Positions 43,229-52,547 are shown, counted from the stretch's first letter. The stretch is DNA of 64,000 nucleotides from Pseudoduganella rivuli (GCF_009674485.1 NZ_WKJJ01000003.1:421186-485185); one strand, 5' to 3'. A program made the numbers and translations. Notes: a model not told the origin generated them from the letters alone.

Positions 43229-44827
43229 TCAGTCGGCAATCACCACCCGGTTCTTGCCGGTCTGCTTCGCCTGGTACATGGCCTTGTCCGCACGTTTGAC
43301 CAGTTCCGTCTGGTCTTCCCCCGGGCGGCGCAGCGCCACGCCGGCCGAGAACGTGATCAGCACTTTCTCATTGTCATGCATGAAGAAGTGGCGCGTCAGT
43401 TCCCGCTGCAATCGCGTCATGGTTTGCGATGCCGCTTCGATCGTCGTTTCGGGCAACAGAATCAGGAATTCTTCGCCGCCAAAGCGCGCCACCACGTCCA
43501 TCGAGCGGATGGTTTCCTTGACGATCTTGACCAGGTGCTTCAGCGCGCCATCGCCCGCGATATGGCCATAGGTATCGTTGAGGCGCTTGAAATCGTCCAG
43601 GTCCAGCACGGCAATGCACAGCGGCGTGCCGCGGCGGTCGGCGCGCGCCATTTCCCGCTCGAACACATCGTCCAGGCCACGGCGGTTCAGGCTGCCCGTC
43701 AACTGGTCTTCGCGCACCAGTTCGCTCATGTGCTGCAGTTTCGCTTCCAGCGCATGGATGCGCGCTTCCGCATCCTGCACTTCCTGGCGCGCCATCACCA
43801 TGTTGTCGCGCGCTTTCAGCGCTTCGCTCTGGACGATGCGGGTTTCCTTCAATACATCGTCGAGGATCTCGTTGAGCTCGCTGATCTTGTCCGCGTTGCG
43901 GATTTTCTCGGAATAGCCGCCGATCTTTTCGTGGAAGTCGCCGGTCGACGTCGCTACCTGGCCGAGCCGGTCGATGAACGTCATCATCATGTTCTTGACG
44001 GTCAGTTTCACGTCCGACAAGCCATGCTTCAACTGGCTCTGTTTATAGATGACGTCTTTCAGGCTGCGCGTGGCGTCTTCCAGCTTGCGCGAGTCGATCG
44101 GGCCGGAAATCAATTCCTGCACCATGTCGATCTGGCCGCGCAGCCAGGAATCGTCGTCGAGCAAGCCGCTGACGTTTTCCAGCAGCAACCGGAACAGGCG
44201 CAGCAGCAATTCCTGCTGCTCGCCCTGGTCGCCGCTGCGTAATTCAATCTGGTAGCACAGCTGTTTCAGGCGGCTGCCGATTTCCGCCAGCGCCGCGTCC
44301 GAATGGGCTTCCTTGGTGGCGGCGCCCAGCGCTTCGGCTTCCATCGCCAGCACCGGATTGGTGTTCAGCAGCGATGCCACGGCAAACGTCAGCGTGCGGG
44401 CCAGCATGTCGCGCAATTGTTTGGTCTGTTCGCCATCCGGCAATTCCGCCAGGTCGATGCCTTTCTTGGGGGCGGGGCGTTCCGCCAGTTGCGCCAGGGT
44501 GCGCGCATAGCCATCCCAGTCGCGTCCCTTGACGGCGCGGTTCAGGCGGCGGCCGAACTCGGACAGGTCGCCCGGCTGGTCGGCCAGGCGGTTGGCGAAC
44601 TGGTACAGCATCAATTCCGGTCCCGGGTCGGGACGCGCTTCCGGGGCCGCGGTGGGCGCCTGCAACGCCGGTGGCGGCGGCGGTGCAATGCCGGCGATTT
44701 CATAATAGATGTCGCGGTATGCTTCGGGCGTGGGCGAGATGCGGCGCAGGGCGAGGCGGCGGAACGCTTCCCGGGCGATGTCTGCCGGATTCTGTTCCAT
44801 GGCGGCAGGTTGGTTAGGTTTGGACAT
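43229..44827 (-). CDS. Diguanylate cyclase (GGDEF domain)
   Basis: The roughly 532-residue soluble protein has a long helical N-terminal region with an AREAFRRLALRRISPTPEAYRDIYYEI start, a coiled coil near residues 330-370, and a C-terminal GGDEF domain. The active-site loop is RFGGEEF. The metal-binding DLDDFKRLNDTYGH is intact, and an RxxD inhibitory site (RSMD) lies five residues before GGEEF. It should make c-di-GMP and be product-inhibited. The start is taken as ATG 44827 with AAGAGG 11 bases upstream; GTG 44836 is the alternative. It lies next to fliC and may feed the PilZ protein at 34474-35229. Confidence 0.9.
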   Translation of the reverse strand: MSKPNQPAAMEQNPADIAREAFRRLALRRISPTPEAYRDIYYEIAGIAPPPPPALQAPTAAPEARPDPGPELMLYQFANRLADQPGDLSEFGRRLNRAVKGRDWDGYARTLAQLAERPAPKKGIDLAELPDGEQTKQLRDMLARTLTFAVASLLNTNPVLAMEAEALGAATKEAHSDAALAEIGSRLKQLCYQIELRSGDQGEQQELLLRLFRLLLENVSGLLDDDSWLRGQIDMVQELISGPIDSRKLEDATRSLKDVIYKQSQLKHGLSDVKLTVKNMMMTFIDRLGQVATSTGDFHEKIGGYSEKIRNADKISELNEILDDVLKETRIVQSEALKARDNMVMARQEVQDAEARIHALEAKLQHMSELVREDQLTGSLNRRGLDDVFEREMARADRRGTPLCIAVLDLDDFKRLNDTYGHIAGDGALKHLVKIVKETIRSMDVVARFGGEEFLILLPETTIEAASQTMTRLQRELTRHFFMHDNEKVLITFSAGVALRRPGEDQTELVKRADKAMYQAKQTGKNRVVIAD

Positions 44828-44917
44828 GTGGCGCACAGCCTCTTGTTATCAGTGTTGACAGACTGGCTCCATGATAGTTCAGCGGCCAGCCGGTCAAATC
44901 CTTGATTAACGGGTGGA

Positions 44918-44981
44918 ACTACTATTACTTTGCGGCATCTGCCGGCGGGTGACGCCGCCGATGTGGCAAAGCGACAGTAGT
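44918..44981. other. Long imperfect stem-loop between response regulator and cyclase genes
   Basis: Outer arms ACTACT/AGTAGT, then CTTTGC/GCAAAG, CATC/GATG and CGGCG/CGCCG pair in order around a GGTGA loop, with small internal loops between. The 64-base structure fills most of the 183-base gap. It could be a terminator, an RNA-processing site or a small repetitive element; there is no U-tract on either strand. Confidence 0.5.
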
Positions 44982-45010
44982 GCCGTTGAACTTAAGCCAT
45001 GTCGCATCGT

Positions 45011-45658
45011 TTATTCAATCAAGCCGTTCTTGATGGCGTAATGCGTCAGTTCCGCACTGTTTTTCAACTTCATCTTGGCCAGCAGGCGGGCCCGGTATTC
45101 GCTGACGGTTTTCACGGACAGCGACAATTCCTTGGCGATGGCGCCGACTGTTTTGCCGGATGCAATCATGGTCAGCGTCTGGTATTCGCGGTCGGACAGC
45201 GTTTCGTGGGCCGGCGCTTCGTGGTCTTCACCCAGGTGGTTGGCCAGTTCCTGCGCCAGTGCAGGACTGACATATTTTAATCCCCCGGCGACTTGTCGGA
45301 TAGCAGTCACCAGCTCTTTCGGTGCACTTTGTTTGGTCAGGTAGCCGGCCGCACCGGCTTTCAGCGACCGGATCGCGTACTGGTCTTCGCGGTGCATCGA
45401 CAGCATCAGCACGGCCAGGTCGGGTTTTTCCTTCTTGATTTGCTTGAGCACATCGATACCGCTCTTGTCCGGCAGTGAGATATCCAGCAACACCACGTGG
45501 CAACCCGAGCGGCGGAACAGCTTGACGGCGTCGACGCCGTTTTCCGCTTCGCCCGCCACCACGATATCGCGGGTATCCGCCAGGATTTGTTTCAAGCCTT
45601 CGCGCACGATGGCATGGTCATCCGCGATGAAGACCTTGATGAGGGCTTTGTCAGTCAT
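45011..45658 (-). CDS. NarL/FixJ-type response regulator
   Basis: The 215-residue protein has a receiver domain with acidic pocket (IADDH, residues 11-15), phospho-acceptor D59 (VVLLDISLPD) and the conserved Lys in GYLTKQSAP. A C-terminal LuxR helix-turn-helix follows (LSDREYQTLTMIASGKTVGAIAKELSLSVKTVSEYRARLLAKMKL). It is encoded directly after its probable kinase (45707-46849), with 48 bases between. Target genes are unknown. Proximity to the flagellar and c-di-GMP genes is suggestive only. Confidence 0.92.
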   Translation of the reverse strand: MTDKALIKVFIADDHAIVREGLKQILADTRDIVVAGEAENGVDAVKLFRRSGCHVVLLDISLPDKSGIDVLKQIKKEKPDLAVLMLSMHREDQYAIRSLKAGAAGYLTKQSAPKELVTAIRQVAGGLKYVSPALAQELANHLGEDHEAPAHETLSDREYQTLTMIASGKTVGAIAKELSLSVKTVSEYRARLLAKMKLKNSAELTHYAIKNGLIE

Positions 45659-45706
45659 TCCATTACAGCAATATCAATCATGTGTTCATTGTAACCTGCG
45701 CACGAA

Positions 45707-46849
45707 CTAATCCCGCCGTATCTTGATGGCCACGACCGTGCCGCCGCCATGCGCGTGGGTCAGCGACAACGTGCCGCCCAGCGCGGCGGCCCGTTCCGCC
45801 ATGCCCCGCAAGCCGAACGATTGCGGTTTACTGCGGTCGGCCTGGCGGATGCCGAGGCCGTTGTCGGTAATCTTCAGGTGCAGGTAGCTGCGCGTGCGCG
45901 ACAACTGCACGTCGACGTGGGAGGCGTGGGCGTGCTTGGCGATATTGGTCAGCGCTTCCTGCAAGATACGGAACAGGGCGCTGGCGCGGTCCGGCGCCAC
46001 ATCGATGTCCTTGTCGGCGCAGGTGAAGACGCAGTCGATGCCGGTCTGGTCGGCAAATTCGCGCACTTGCCATTCCAGCGCCGCCACCAGCCCGAAATCC
46101 AGGATGGACGGACGCAAATCCAGGGAAATGCGGTGCACGGCATCGATGGTGCGGTCCACCAGCGCATCCACATACGCGGTCTTCTCCTGCAGCGCCGGGT
46201 CCGGCGGCAAGCGCTTGGCCAGCATGGCCAGCGCCATCTTGATGGCGGTCAGGTTGCCGCCCAGGTCATCGTGGATTTCGCGGGCAATGCGGGTGCGTTC
46301 CTGTTCCTTCACGGTTTCAATGTGGGCCGTCAGTTCGGCCAGCCTGGCGCGGCTTTTCCTGACCTCCAGCTGTTCCAGCTTGCTTTCCGTGATGTTGGTC
46401 ATGATGCCTTCCCACTGCACGCCATCGCCGGACGGCAAGGCGTGTGGCGTGCAACGCAAGTTGATCCATTTCACGTCGCGCCAGGCATCGACCCAGATGC
46501 GGCCTTCCCAGTTCCAGGCCGACAGCGCCGTGGCGGAGGCCAGCATGGCGTCCGTATACGATTTGCGGTCGTCGTCCAGGATCAGCGCTTCGAAGCGCTC
46601 CGGATGCAGGCGCAATTCCGCGGCCGGCATGCCCAGCAGCGCCTGGCAACCGTCGGACAGGTAAGGGAAGGCGACGCGGCCATCGCCGTACCAGGCGAAC
46701 TGGTAGACCAGGCCCGGCATATTGCGCACGATGGCGTCGAAGCGGGCCTGCGCCTGGCGCAGCGCGGCGGCATGGGAATGCGGCTCGGTATCCGCATGCG
46801 CATCGGCATGCGGTTCGGGATGGCGGTCGGGGTGGGGCGGATGGCTCAT
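45707..46849 (-). CDS. Soluble PAS-domain histidine kinase with His-rich N-terminus
   Basis: The 380-residue kinase has a PAS fold at about residues 32-160 (FDAIVRNMPGLVYQF; LLGMPAAELRLHPERF). A HisKA_3 dimerisation helix follows with the phospho-acceptor His193 (REIHDDLGGNLTAIKMAL), then a HATPase domain (LFRILQEALTNIAKHAHAS; ITDNGLGI; SFGLRGMAERAAALGG). It has no membrane helix. The first 26 residues contain seven histidines spaced by Pro/Asp/Ala. I start at ATG 46849; earlier in-frame codons overlap the next gene and lack coding character. It pairs with the regulator at 45011-45658. Confidence 0.9.
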   Translation of the reverse strand: MSHPPHPDRHPEPHADAHADTEPHSHAAALRQAQARFDAIVRNMPGLVYQFAWYGDGRVAFPYLSDGCQALLGMPAAELRLHPERFEALILDDDRKSYTDAMLASATALSAWNWEGRIWVDAWRDVKWINLRCTPHALPSGDGVQWEGIMTNITESKLEQLEVRKSRARLAELTAHIETVKEQERTRIAREIHDDLGGNLTAIKMALAMLAKRLPPDPALQEKTAYVDALVDRTIDAVHRISLDLRPSILDFGLVAALEWQVREFADQTGIDCVFTCADKDIDVAPDRASALFRILQEALTNIAKHAHASHVDVQLSRTRSYLHLKITDNGLGIRQADRSKPQSFGLRGMAERAAALGGTLSLTHAHGGGTVVAIKIRRD

Positions 46850-46892
46850 GGTGCGCAGTGTACCGCCCGGGCGGCGCTGAACGCCACTGCCT

Positions 46893-47489
46893 TCACGGCT
46901 GTTTTCTCCTGGCCCGCCATTGCGCGATATAGCGCCGCAACACGCGCAGCAGCCGCATGCCGTTGCGCGCATGGCGTGCCGGGTGCAGTTTCCGCTGCAA
47001 GCCGTGGCGCCAGTGGCGCACCTGTTGCGCCAGCTCTTGTACATGCTGCCAGGCGCGGGTGGCGCGCAGCCGGCCGATCCAGCGGTCGCGCAATGCGATG
47101 AAGCGGTCATGGCCCCAGGCAAACCATGCCAGGCGCATCAGCGCCGGCTGCGTCAGCGCATAAATGCGCGCCACCAGCGCCGCGCCCGCCACCTTGGCAA
47201 GGACGATGGTGGAAATGCCGGCAATCGCATGGCCTTTGGCTATCGCGAACAGCGCCAGGATCTTGACGGGAAACAGCGCCAGCCCCGGCAACACAAATAA
47301 ACACAGCGCGGGCACCGGCCCCAGCGAACAAATCCACGCCCGCACGCGCGGCATGGGGATCAGCCGCGCCAGCGCCGCCATCAGGCGCCCGCCCACGTCC
47401 CACAGCCATTCTTCCAGCAGCAGGATCAATGCGGCCAGATAGACCAGGGGCGCCAGCAGGCGGCGCCTGAGTGTGTACAATCGCTTCAT
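46893..47489 (-). CDS. Predicted inner-membrane protein of unknown function
   Basis: The 198-residue, strongly basic protein has a first hydrophobic segment LLAPLVYLAALILLLEEWLW (residues about 11-30). Two or three more follow (VPALCLFVLPGLALFPVKILALFAIAKGHAIAGISTIVLAK, about 58-98). A long Arg/His/Gln-rich amphipathic C-terminal tail (about 120-198) completes it. I recognise no catalytic motif. It diverges from greB with 37 bases between start codons and is followed by the kinase gene after 43 bases, so it may share the kinase transcript. Confidence 0.65.
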   Translation of the reverse strand: MKRLYTLRRRLLAPLVYLAALILLLEEWLWDVGGRLMAALARLIPMPRVRAWICSLGPVPALCLFVLPGLALFPVKILALFAIAKGHAIAGISTIVLAKVAGAALVARIYALTQPALMRLAWFAWGHDRFIALRDRWIGRLRATRAWQHVQELAQQVRHWRHGLQRKLHPARHARNGMRLLRVLRRYIAQWRARRKQP

Positions 47490-47526
47490 GGTTTGATGAT
47501 ACGGGAAACACCCTTAAAAGTTGATT

Positions 47527-48090
47527 ATGAACAAGGCATTTGTCAAAGAAAGCGATCACGACGAGGACGACGACGACCTGCACGGGGCGCCGCCGATTCC
47601 GAAAGGCTCAAAAAACTACATCACCCCGGCCGGCTACCAGCGTATCAAGCAGGAATTGCTGCACCTGATCGATGAAGAACGGCCGGAAGTGGTGAAAGTC
47701 GTGCACTGGGCCGCCTCGAATGGCGACCGCTCGGAAAACGGCGACTATATCTATGGCAAGAAGCGCCTGAGGGAAATCGATCGCCGCATCCGCTTCCTCA
47801 CCAAGCGCATGGACCTGGCCGAAGTGGTGGATCCCAGCGTCCATCATGGCAGCGATCAGGTGTTCTTTGGCGCCACGGTGACGTACGCGAAACAGGACGG
47901 CGAAGAACATACGATCACCATTGTCGGCATTGATGAATTCGATCCGCTGAAGGGTAAAGTCAGCTGGATTTCGCCGATTGCCCGCACATTGACCAAGGCC
48001 CGCGAAGGGGATACTGTGGTACTGCACACGCCGACCGGCGTGGAAGACCTGGATATCCTGGAGGTGAGCTATCCCGCACCCGGCGAATAA
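47527..48090 (+). CDS. greB: Transcription elongation factor GreB
   Basis: The 187-residue protein has the N-terminal coiled-coil with the catalytic acidic tip (NGDRSENGDYIYGKKRLREIDRRIRFLTKRM) and the C-terminal FKBP-like domain (GATVTYAKQDGEEHTITIVGIDEFDP; VSWISPIARTLTKAREGDTVVL). It reactivates backtracked RNA polymerase. An unusual acidic leader (ESDHDEDDDDLHGAPP, residues 8-23) precedes the usual start of the family. ATG 47527 is preferred over the TTG two codons earlier; no strong ribosome-binding site is visible. Confidence 0.93.
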   Translation: MNKAFVKESDHDEDDDDLHGAPPIPKGSKNYITPAGYQRIKQELLHLIDEERPEVVKVVHWAASNGDRSENGDYIYGKKRLREIDRRIRFLTKRMDLAEVVDPSVHHGSDQVFFGATVTYAKQDGEEHTITIVGIDEFDPLKGKVSWISPIARTLTKAREGDTVVLHTPTGVEDLDILEVSYPAPGE

Positions 48091-48115
48091 GGCGCGGCGC
48101 ACGTTCGCCACCGCC

Positions 48116-48988
48116 TTGTGCGCATTGGCGCTACGCCCGTGGACCACCAGTGCGCAGGAACCCGTCGCTACTCAGCGAGCGCCGGACAGGTACGTGCTTG
48201 ACTATAATTTTAGCCGCAACGATACGCGCGACCGCTATACGCTGCACTTGCTGACGGCCGCGCTCGATGCGTCGAGCACGCGGTTCGGACCGTATTTATT
48301 ACGTACCGCGACATTGGGCATGGAACGCGACCGCCTGCTGCGGGAAATGATCAAGGGTGAACTGGTCAACCTCAGTGCGCAGATCACGTCGCTGGAGTGG
48401 GAGCGCGACCTGACGCCGGTCCGTATCCCGGTCGACAAAGGCCTCGCCGGTTACCGCATTTCGCTGATCGACGGACGGCGCCAGGCGGAATTCAGCGCCG
48501 TCCGCACCCTGGAGCACCTCAAGCGCATTCCGCTGGGCGCGGGCCGCCAATGGAGTTCCTCGACGGCGTTCCAGCGCGCGGGTTTTTCTGTTGTCGTGGG
48601 TAATACGACGGCGGGTTTGCACAGCATGCTGGCGGCCGGCCGTTTCCCCCACTTCCCGCGCGGTATGGAGGAAGCGTTATACGAGCGCGATCAATACATC
48701 CACGCCTTTCCGGCGCTGGCGCTGGAAGAGAGCTTTGCCATCCACATGCCGCTGCCCCGCTACTTTTTTGTCACGCCGGGACAGGCGCGCCTCGCGGAAC
48801 GGCTGGAATACGGCTTGCACCTGCTGCTGGCGGACGGCCGTTTCGACCGCATCTTCCATGACTTCTATGACAGCGTGATCGAGCAGACCGGCTTGCGCAA
48901 ACGCCGCGTGTTCAGGCTGGACAATCCCACGTTGTCGCCGCAGACCCCGCTGGGCCATAAAGCTTACTGGTACGACCCGCTGGAATAG
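48116..48988 (+). CDS. Periplasmic solute-binding-like protein of unknown ligand
   Basis: The protein is about 290 residues from TTG 48116. It resembles type II periplasmic binding proteins in its second half (LHSMLAAGRFPHFPRGMEEALYE; FVTPGQARLAERLEYGLHLLLADGRFDRIFHDFY), but I cannot name a ligand. No ATG or GTG exists in frame between the upstream stop (48065) and 48116. The codons before the TTG encode NKARRTFATALCALAL, which looks like the n- and h-region of a Sec signal, so translation may begin further upstream at a non-standard codon such as ATC 48071. It follows greB by 25 bases. There is no transporter gene nearby; stand-alone proteins of this kind often act as sensors. Confidence 0.6.
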   Translation: MCALALRPWTTSAQEPVATQRAPDRYVLDYNFSRNDTRDRYTLHLLTAALDASSTRFGPYLLRTATLGMERDRLLREMIKGELVNLSAQITSLEWERDLTPVRIPVDKGLAGYRISLIDGRRQAEFSAVRTLEHLKRIPLGAGRQWSSSTAFQRAGFSVVVGNTTAGLHSMLAAGRFPHFPRGMEEALYERDQYIHAFPALALEESFAIHMPLPRYFFVTPGQARLAERLEYGLHLLLADGRFDRIFHDFYDSVIEQTGLRKRRVFRLDNPTLSPQTPLGHKAYWYDPLE

Positions 48989-49176
48989 CGTCCGCAGGCG
49001 TTACTGCCGCCGCGCCAGCATACGCCAAGCCGGGCGCGCACGGTTCACCATTTGCCACCATCCCACACCAGCGCGGATTTATTGCCGCACCTGCCGTGCG
49101 CAGCCCGCCGCCGGACTAGCATGTCGCGGCGTCCCGATACGGTGCGCGCCCCGTTGACTCATCCACTGGAGGTTGC

Positions 49177-50265
49177 ATGAACAAATTACGCCTTTGCTGG
49201 CCCGCCTTGCTGCTATGCGGGCCATTACATGCCGCGGCTGCGCCGCAATACAGCATGACCTTGCTCGACCAGGCGCACGGCGTCGCCGTCGCCATCAACA
49301 ATGCCGGCCTGGTGGCCGGCAACCGCTGGGACAGCACGTTGGGCAGCCGCACCTTTAGATGGTCGAACGGCCAGTATGCGCTGCTGCCGGATTCGTTCGG
49401 GCTGGTGTATGGCATCAGCTCGCAGGGCCATATCGCGGGCGTCAGCCAGACGTACGAGGAAGCAGGCGGGCAATGGATGTGGTCCGATGGCCTGGTGTAC
49501 CACCAGGGCAGCCTCGGTGGCGTGCCGGACGTGTTTCCGCCGGCCCCGGGTTCGTGGATGTACCGCTTTACGCGGGCGCAGGACGTCAATGGCGCCGGCG
49601 CCGTGGTGGCCGTGACGGAAGCGGGCAGCAATAGCGGCACCTTCCTGTACGCGAACGGGAAGACAACGGTGTTGCCCATGTCGCAGGCCATCGCCATCAA
49701 CGATGCGGGGCAAATTGCCGGCAACAGCGATTACGCCGAGCCGGTGAACCAGGCGGTGCTGTATGACCATGGCACGCTGACGCGGCTGGGGACCCTGCCG
49801 ACGGACGGCTATGCTCACAGCAGCGCGCGCGATATCAATGAAGCGGGCGCGGTCGTCGGGGCATCGTATTTCGGCAATGGCGCGCAAGTGCATACGCATT
49901 CCTTCCTGTATCAGAACGGACAGATGACGCCGCTGAGCGACTTCACCACGGAAAACATGGCCAACGCCATCAACAACCTGGGCGCGGTGGTCGGCAATTT
50001 CAGGGTGGCTGGCGCCACCGACCACGGCTACCTGATGTTGAATGGCGAGCAATATGACTTGAATGCGCTGGTGACCAACGGCGGCGGCTGGACCATCAGC
50101 CGCGCGGAAGACATCAACGACAGTGGCGTCATCGTGGGGCAGGCATGCCGCAACAATGGCAGCGACTGCGTGGCGATGTTGTTGAGTCCGGTGCCGGAGC
50201 CGGGGGCGTGGATGATGCTGGCGGCCGGGCTGGGCCTGCTGGGGTGGCGCCGCCTGCGTTCTTAA
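49177..50265 (+). CDS. HAF-repeat protein with PEP-CTERM sorting signal
   Basis: The 362-residue exported protein has a Sec signal (MNKLRLCWPALLLCGPLHAA) and a body of HAF-type repeats of the form AINxxGxVxGxxxx (VAINNAGLVAGN; AINDAGQIAGNS; DINEAGAVVGAS; AINNLGAVVGNF; DINDSGVIVGQA). It ends with the tripartite sorting tail VPEPGAWMMLAAGLGLLGWRRLRS. Proteins with this tail are processed by exosortase and attached to or released from the outer envelope. GGAGG lies 5 bases before the ATG. Its TAA overlaps the stop codon of the convergent spoT gene in TTAA. The 188 bases before it hold no recognisable feature. Confidence 0.88.
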   Translation: MNKLRLCWPALLLCGPLHAAAAPQYSMTLLDQAHGVAVAINNAGLVAGNRWDSTLGSRTFRWSNGQYALLPDSFGLVYGISSQGHIAGVSQTYEEAGGQWMWSDGLVYHQGSLGGVPDVFPPAPGSWMYRFTRAQDVNGAGAVVAVTEAGSNSGTFLYANGKTTVLPMSQAIAINDAGQIAGNSDYAEPVNQAVLYDHGTLTRLGTLPTDGYAHSSARDINEAGAVVGASYFGNGAQVHTHSFLYQNGQMTPLSDFTTENMANAINNLGAVVGNFRVAGATDHGYLMLNGEQYDLNALVTNGGGWTISRAEDINDSGVIVGQACRNNGSDCVAMLLSPVPEPGAWMMLAAGLGLLGWRRLRS

Positions 50266-52547
50266 CTGCGCTCGCGCAGGACGCGGTTCACGCCCGCCAC
50301 CTTGCGCACGTTGCGCAGCAGGCCCGCCAGGTGCACGCGGTCCTTGACTTGCACGGTGAAGCGCAACTGGTGCAGCACGTGTTCCGCGTCTTCATCCATG
50401 CCGACGAACGTGATGTTGGCATCGGATTCGCCGATCTCCGCCGCCACCCGCGCCAGGATGCCTTTTTCGTTTTCGATCAGCAGCTTGATGCGGACGTCGA
50501 AGCGGCGGTTGATGTCGTGGCCCCATTTGACGGGGATCCAGCGGTCCGGTTCCTTCTGGCGCTGGCGCTTGCCGACCGAGCAATCGGTGGTGTGCACCAG
50601 CAAGCCCTGGTCGCGCCGCAACTGGCCGATGATGCCGTCGCCGGGAATCGGCAGGCAGCATTGCGCCAGTTGCACCGATACGCCTTCGCTGCCGCAAATG
50701 GTGACGGGGTCCAGCTCCGCCGCACTGTTGTGGTCCACCGGCATCGTTGCCGATTCGCCGCCCATCAAGCCGAAGATATGGCGCGCCACCAGGGCCGCCA
50801 TGCGCTTGCCGATGCCGATGTCGGCATACAGTTCTTCCAGCGACTTGGCCGACGATTCGTTGAGCAGGCGTTCGGCCAGCGGTTCCGGCAACGTCGGATC
50901 GATATTGGCCACGGCCAGCGCCTGCGCCAGCAATTGCCGGCCCAGCGCGATCGATTCCGGCAGGTTGATGGTGCGCAGGTGGTGGCGGATCGCGGAGCGG
51001 GCCTTGCCCGTGCGCACGAAGCTGAGCCAGCCCGGGCTGGGGCGCGATTGCGGGTCCGTGATGATTTCAATGATGTCGCCGTTGCGCAATTCCGTACGCA
51101 GCGGCACCGATTCGCCATTGATGTTGACGCCCACCGTGTGGTCGCCAATGCCGGTGTGGATCGCGTACGCGAAGTCGATCGGCGTGGCGCCCCGCGGCAG
51201 CGCAATGATCTTGGATTTCGGCGTAAACACGTAGACGGAATCGGGGAACAGGTCGACCTTGACGTGTTCCAGGAATTCCGCCGAGTCGCCGGTTTGCTGC
51301 TGGATGTCCAGCAGCGATTGCAGCCACGCGTGGGTGCGCTGCTGCAAATCCGTCATGCTGGTGTCGCCGGTTTTATACAGCCAGTGCGCCGCCACGCCGG
51401 ACTCCGCCGTGCGGTGCATTTCCTGCGTGCGGATCTGGAATTCCACCGGCGTGCCGTACGGACCGATCAGCGTGGTGTGCAGCGACTGGTAGCCGTTCAG
51501 TTTGCGGATCGCGATGTAATCCTTGAACTTGCCCGGCATGGGTTTGTACAGCGAGTGCAGGGTGCCCAGCGCCACGTAGCAATTCTGGAAACTGTCGACC
51601 ACCACGCGGAAACCGTACACGTCCAGCACCTGGGAAAAACTCAGGCGCTTGCTGCGCATTTTTTTATAGATGCCGTACAGCGTTTTTTCGCGGCCATACA
51701 CTTCCGCCTCGATATTGGCGGCCCCCAGCGTGTTTTTCACCGACTCGAGGATTTTCTTGACCACTTCGCGGCGGTTGCCGCGCGCCGCTTTCACGGCCTT
51801 GGCCAGCACGTGATAGCGCAGTGGGTGCAGGTGCGCGAACGACAAATCCTGCAATTCACGGTAGATATTGTTCAGGCCCAGGCGGTGCGCGATGGGCACG
51901 TACACTTCCATGGTCTCGCCGGCGATGCGGCGCTTCTTGGCCGGCGCCATCACATCCAGGGTGCGCATGTTGTGCAGGCGGTCGGCCAGCTTGATCAGGA
52001 TGACGCGCACGTCGGACGCCATGGCCAGCAACATCTTGCGGAAGTTTTCCGCCTGCGCTTCGATCTGGCTCTGGAACTCGATTTTTTCCAGCTTCGACAA
52101 GCCATCGACCAGGTGCGCCACCGGCGCGCCAAAGCGCTCGATCAATTCCTCCTTCTTGACGTCCTGGTCTTCCATCACATCGTGCAGCAGCGCGGCCATG
52201 ATGGCTTGCGCATCGAGCTTCCAGTCGGCGCAGATTTCCGCGACAGCGATAGGGTGGGAGATATAGGGTTCGCCTGACTTGCGGACTTGGCCGAGATGCA
52301 TCTCGTCCGAGAAACGGTACGCTTCCTTGACCTTTTTCAGGTCGGCGGCCGACATGTATTCAGCCAGCTTTTCAGTCAGGTGGGTAACGGACGCAACGCC
52401 CGCAGTCAGGGTAGGGGTAGCCAGTGGCGAAGAAGGCACAGGGGAAGCAGCGGTGGGTGGTGAAGCGGGAACGCCCGGCTCAGTAGAGGCCGGGCGCTTG
52501 GCCCGGCTGGCGGGCTTGCCTGTTACATCATCAGGTGTCAGGTTCAT
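50262..52547 (-). CDS. spoT: Bifunctional (p)ppGpp synthetase/hydrolase
   Basis: The 761-residue protein has a Pro/Ala/Ser-rich leader (1-50). The HD hydrolase domain is next (ISHPIAVAEICADWKLDAQAIMAALLHDVMEDQ, the active HD...ED intact). The synthetase domain follows (YGIYKKMRSKRLSFSQVLDVYGFRVVVDS; GKFKDYIAIRKLNGYQSLHTTLIG), then TGS, helical and ACT domains. The basic KFKD loop before YIA marks it as the bifunctional type rather than RelA. It makes and degrades the alarmone of the stringent response. The start is ATG 52547 with GGA upstream. It lies behind gmk and rpoZ in the common proteobacterial order. Confidence 0.95.
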   Translation of the reverse strand: MNLTPDDVTGKPASRAKRPASTEPGVPASPPTAASPVPSSPLATPTLTAGVASVTHLTEKLAEYMSAADLKKVKEAYRFSDEMHLGQVRKSGEPYISHPIAVAEICADWKLDAQAIMAALLHDVMEDQDVKKEELIERFGAPVAHLVDGLSKLEKIEFQSQIEAQAENFRKMLLAMASDVRVILIKLADRLHNMRTLDVMAPAKKRRIAGETMEVYVPIAHRLGLNNIYRELQDLSFAHLHPLRYHVLAKAVKAARGNRREVVKKILESVKNTLGAANIEAEVYGREKTLYGIYKKMRSKRLSFSQVLDVYGFRVVVDSFQNCYVALGTLHSLYKPMPGKFKDYIAIRKLNGYQSLHTTLIGPYGTPVEFQIRTQEMHRTAESGVAAHWLYKTGDTSMTDLQQRTHAWLQSLLDIQQQTGDSAEFLEHVKVDLFPDSVYVFTPKSKIIALPRGATPIDFAYAIHTGIGDHTVGVNINGESVPLRTELRNGDIIEIITDPQSRPSPGWLSFVRTGKARSAIRHHLRTINLPESIALGRQLLAQALAVANIDPTLPEPLAERLLNESSAKSLEELYADIGIGKRMAALVARHIFGLMGGESATMPVDHNSAAELDPVTICGSEGVSVQLAQCCLPIPGDGIIGQLRRDQGLLVHTTDCSVGKRQRQKEPDRWIPVKWGHDINRRFDVRIKLLIENEKGILARVAAEIGESDANITFVGMDEDAEHVLHQLRFTVQVKDRVHLAGLLRNVRKVAGVNRVLRERS

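Noticed and set aside
43024..43239. A 71-codon minus-strand frame in the fliC-cyclase gap
   Set aside because: It runs through the terminator and the sigma-28 promoter of fliC and has no coding character.
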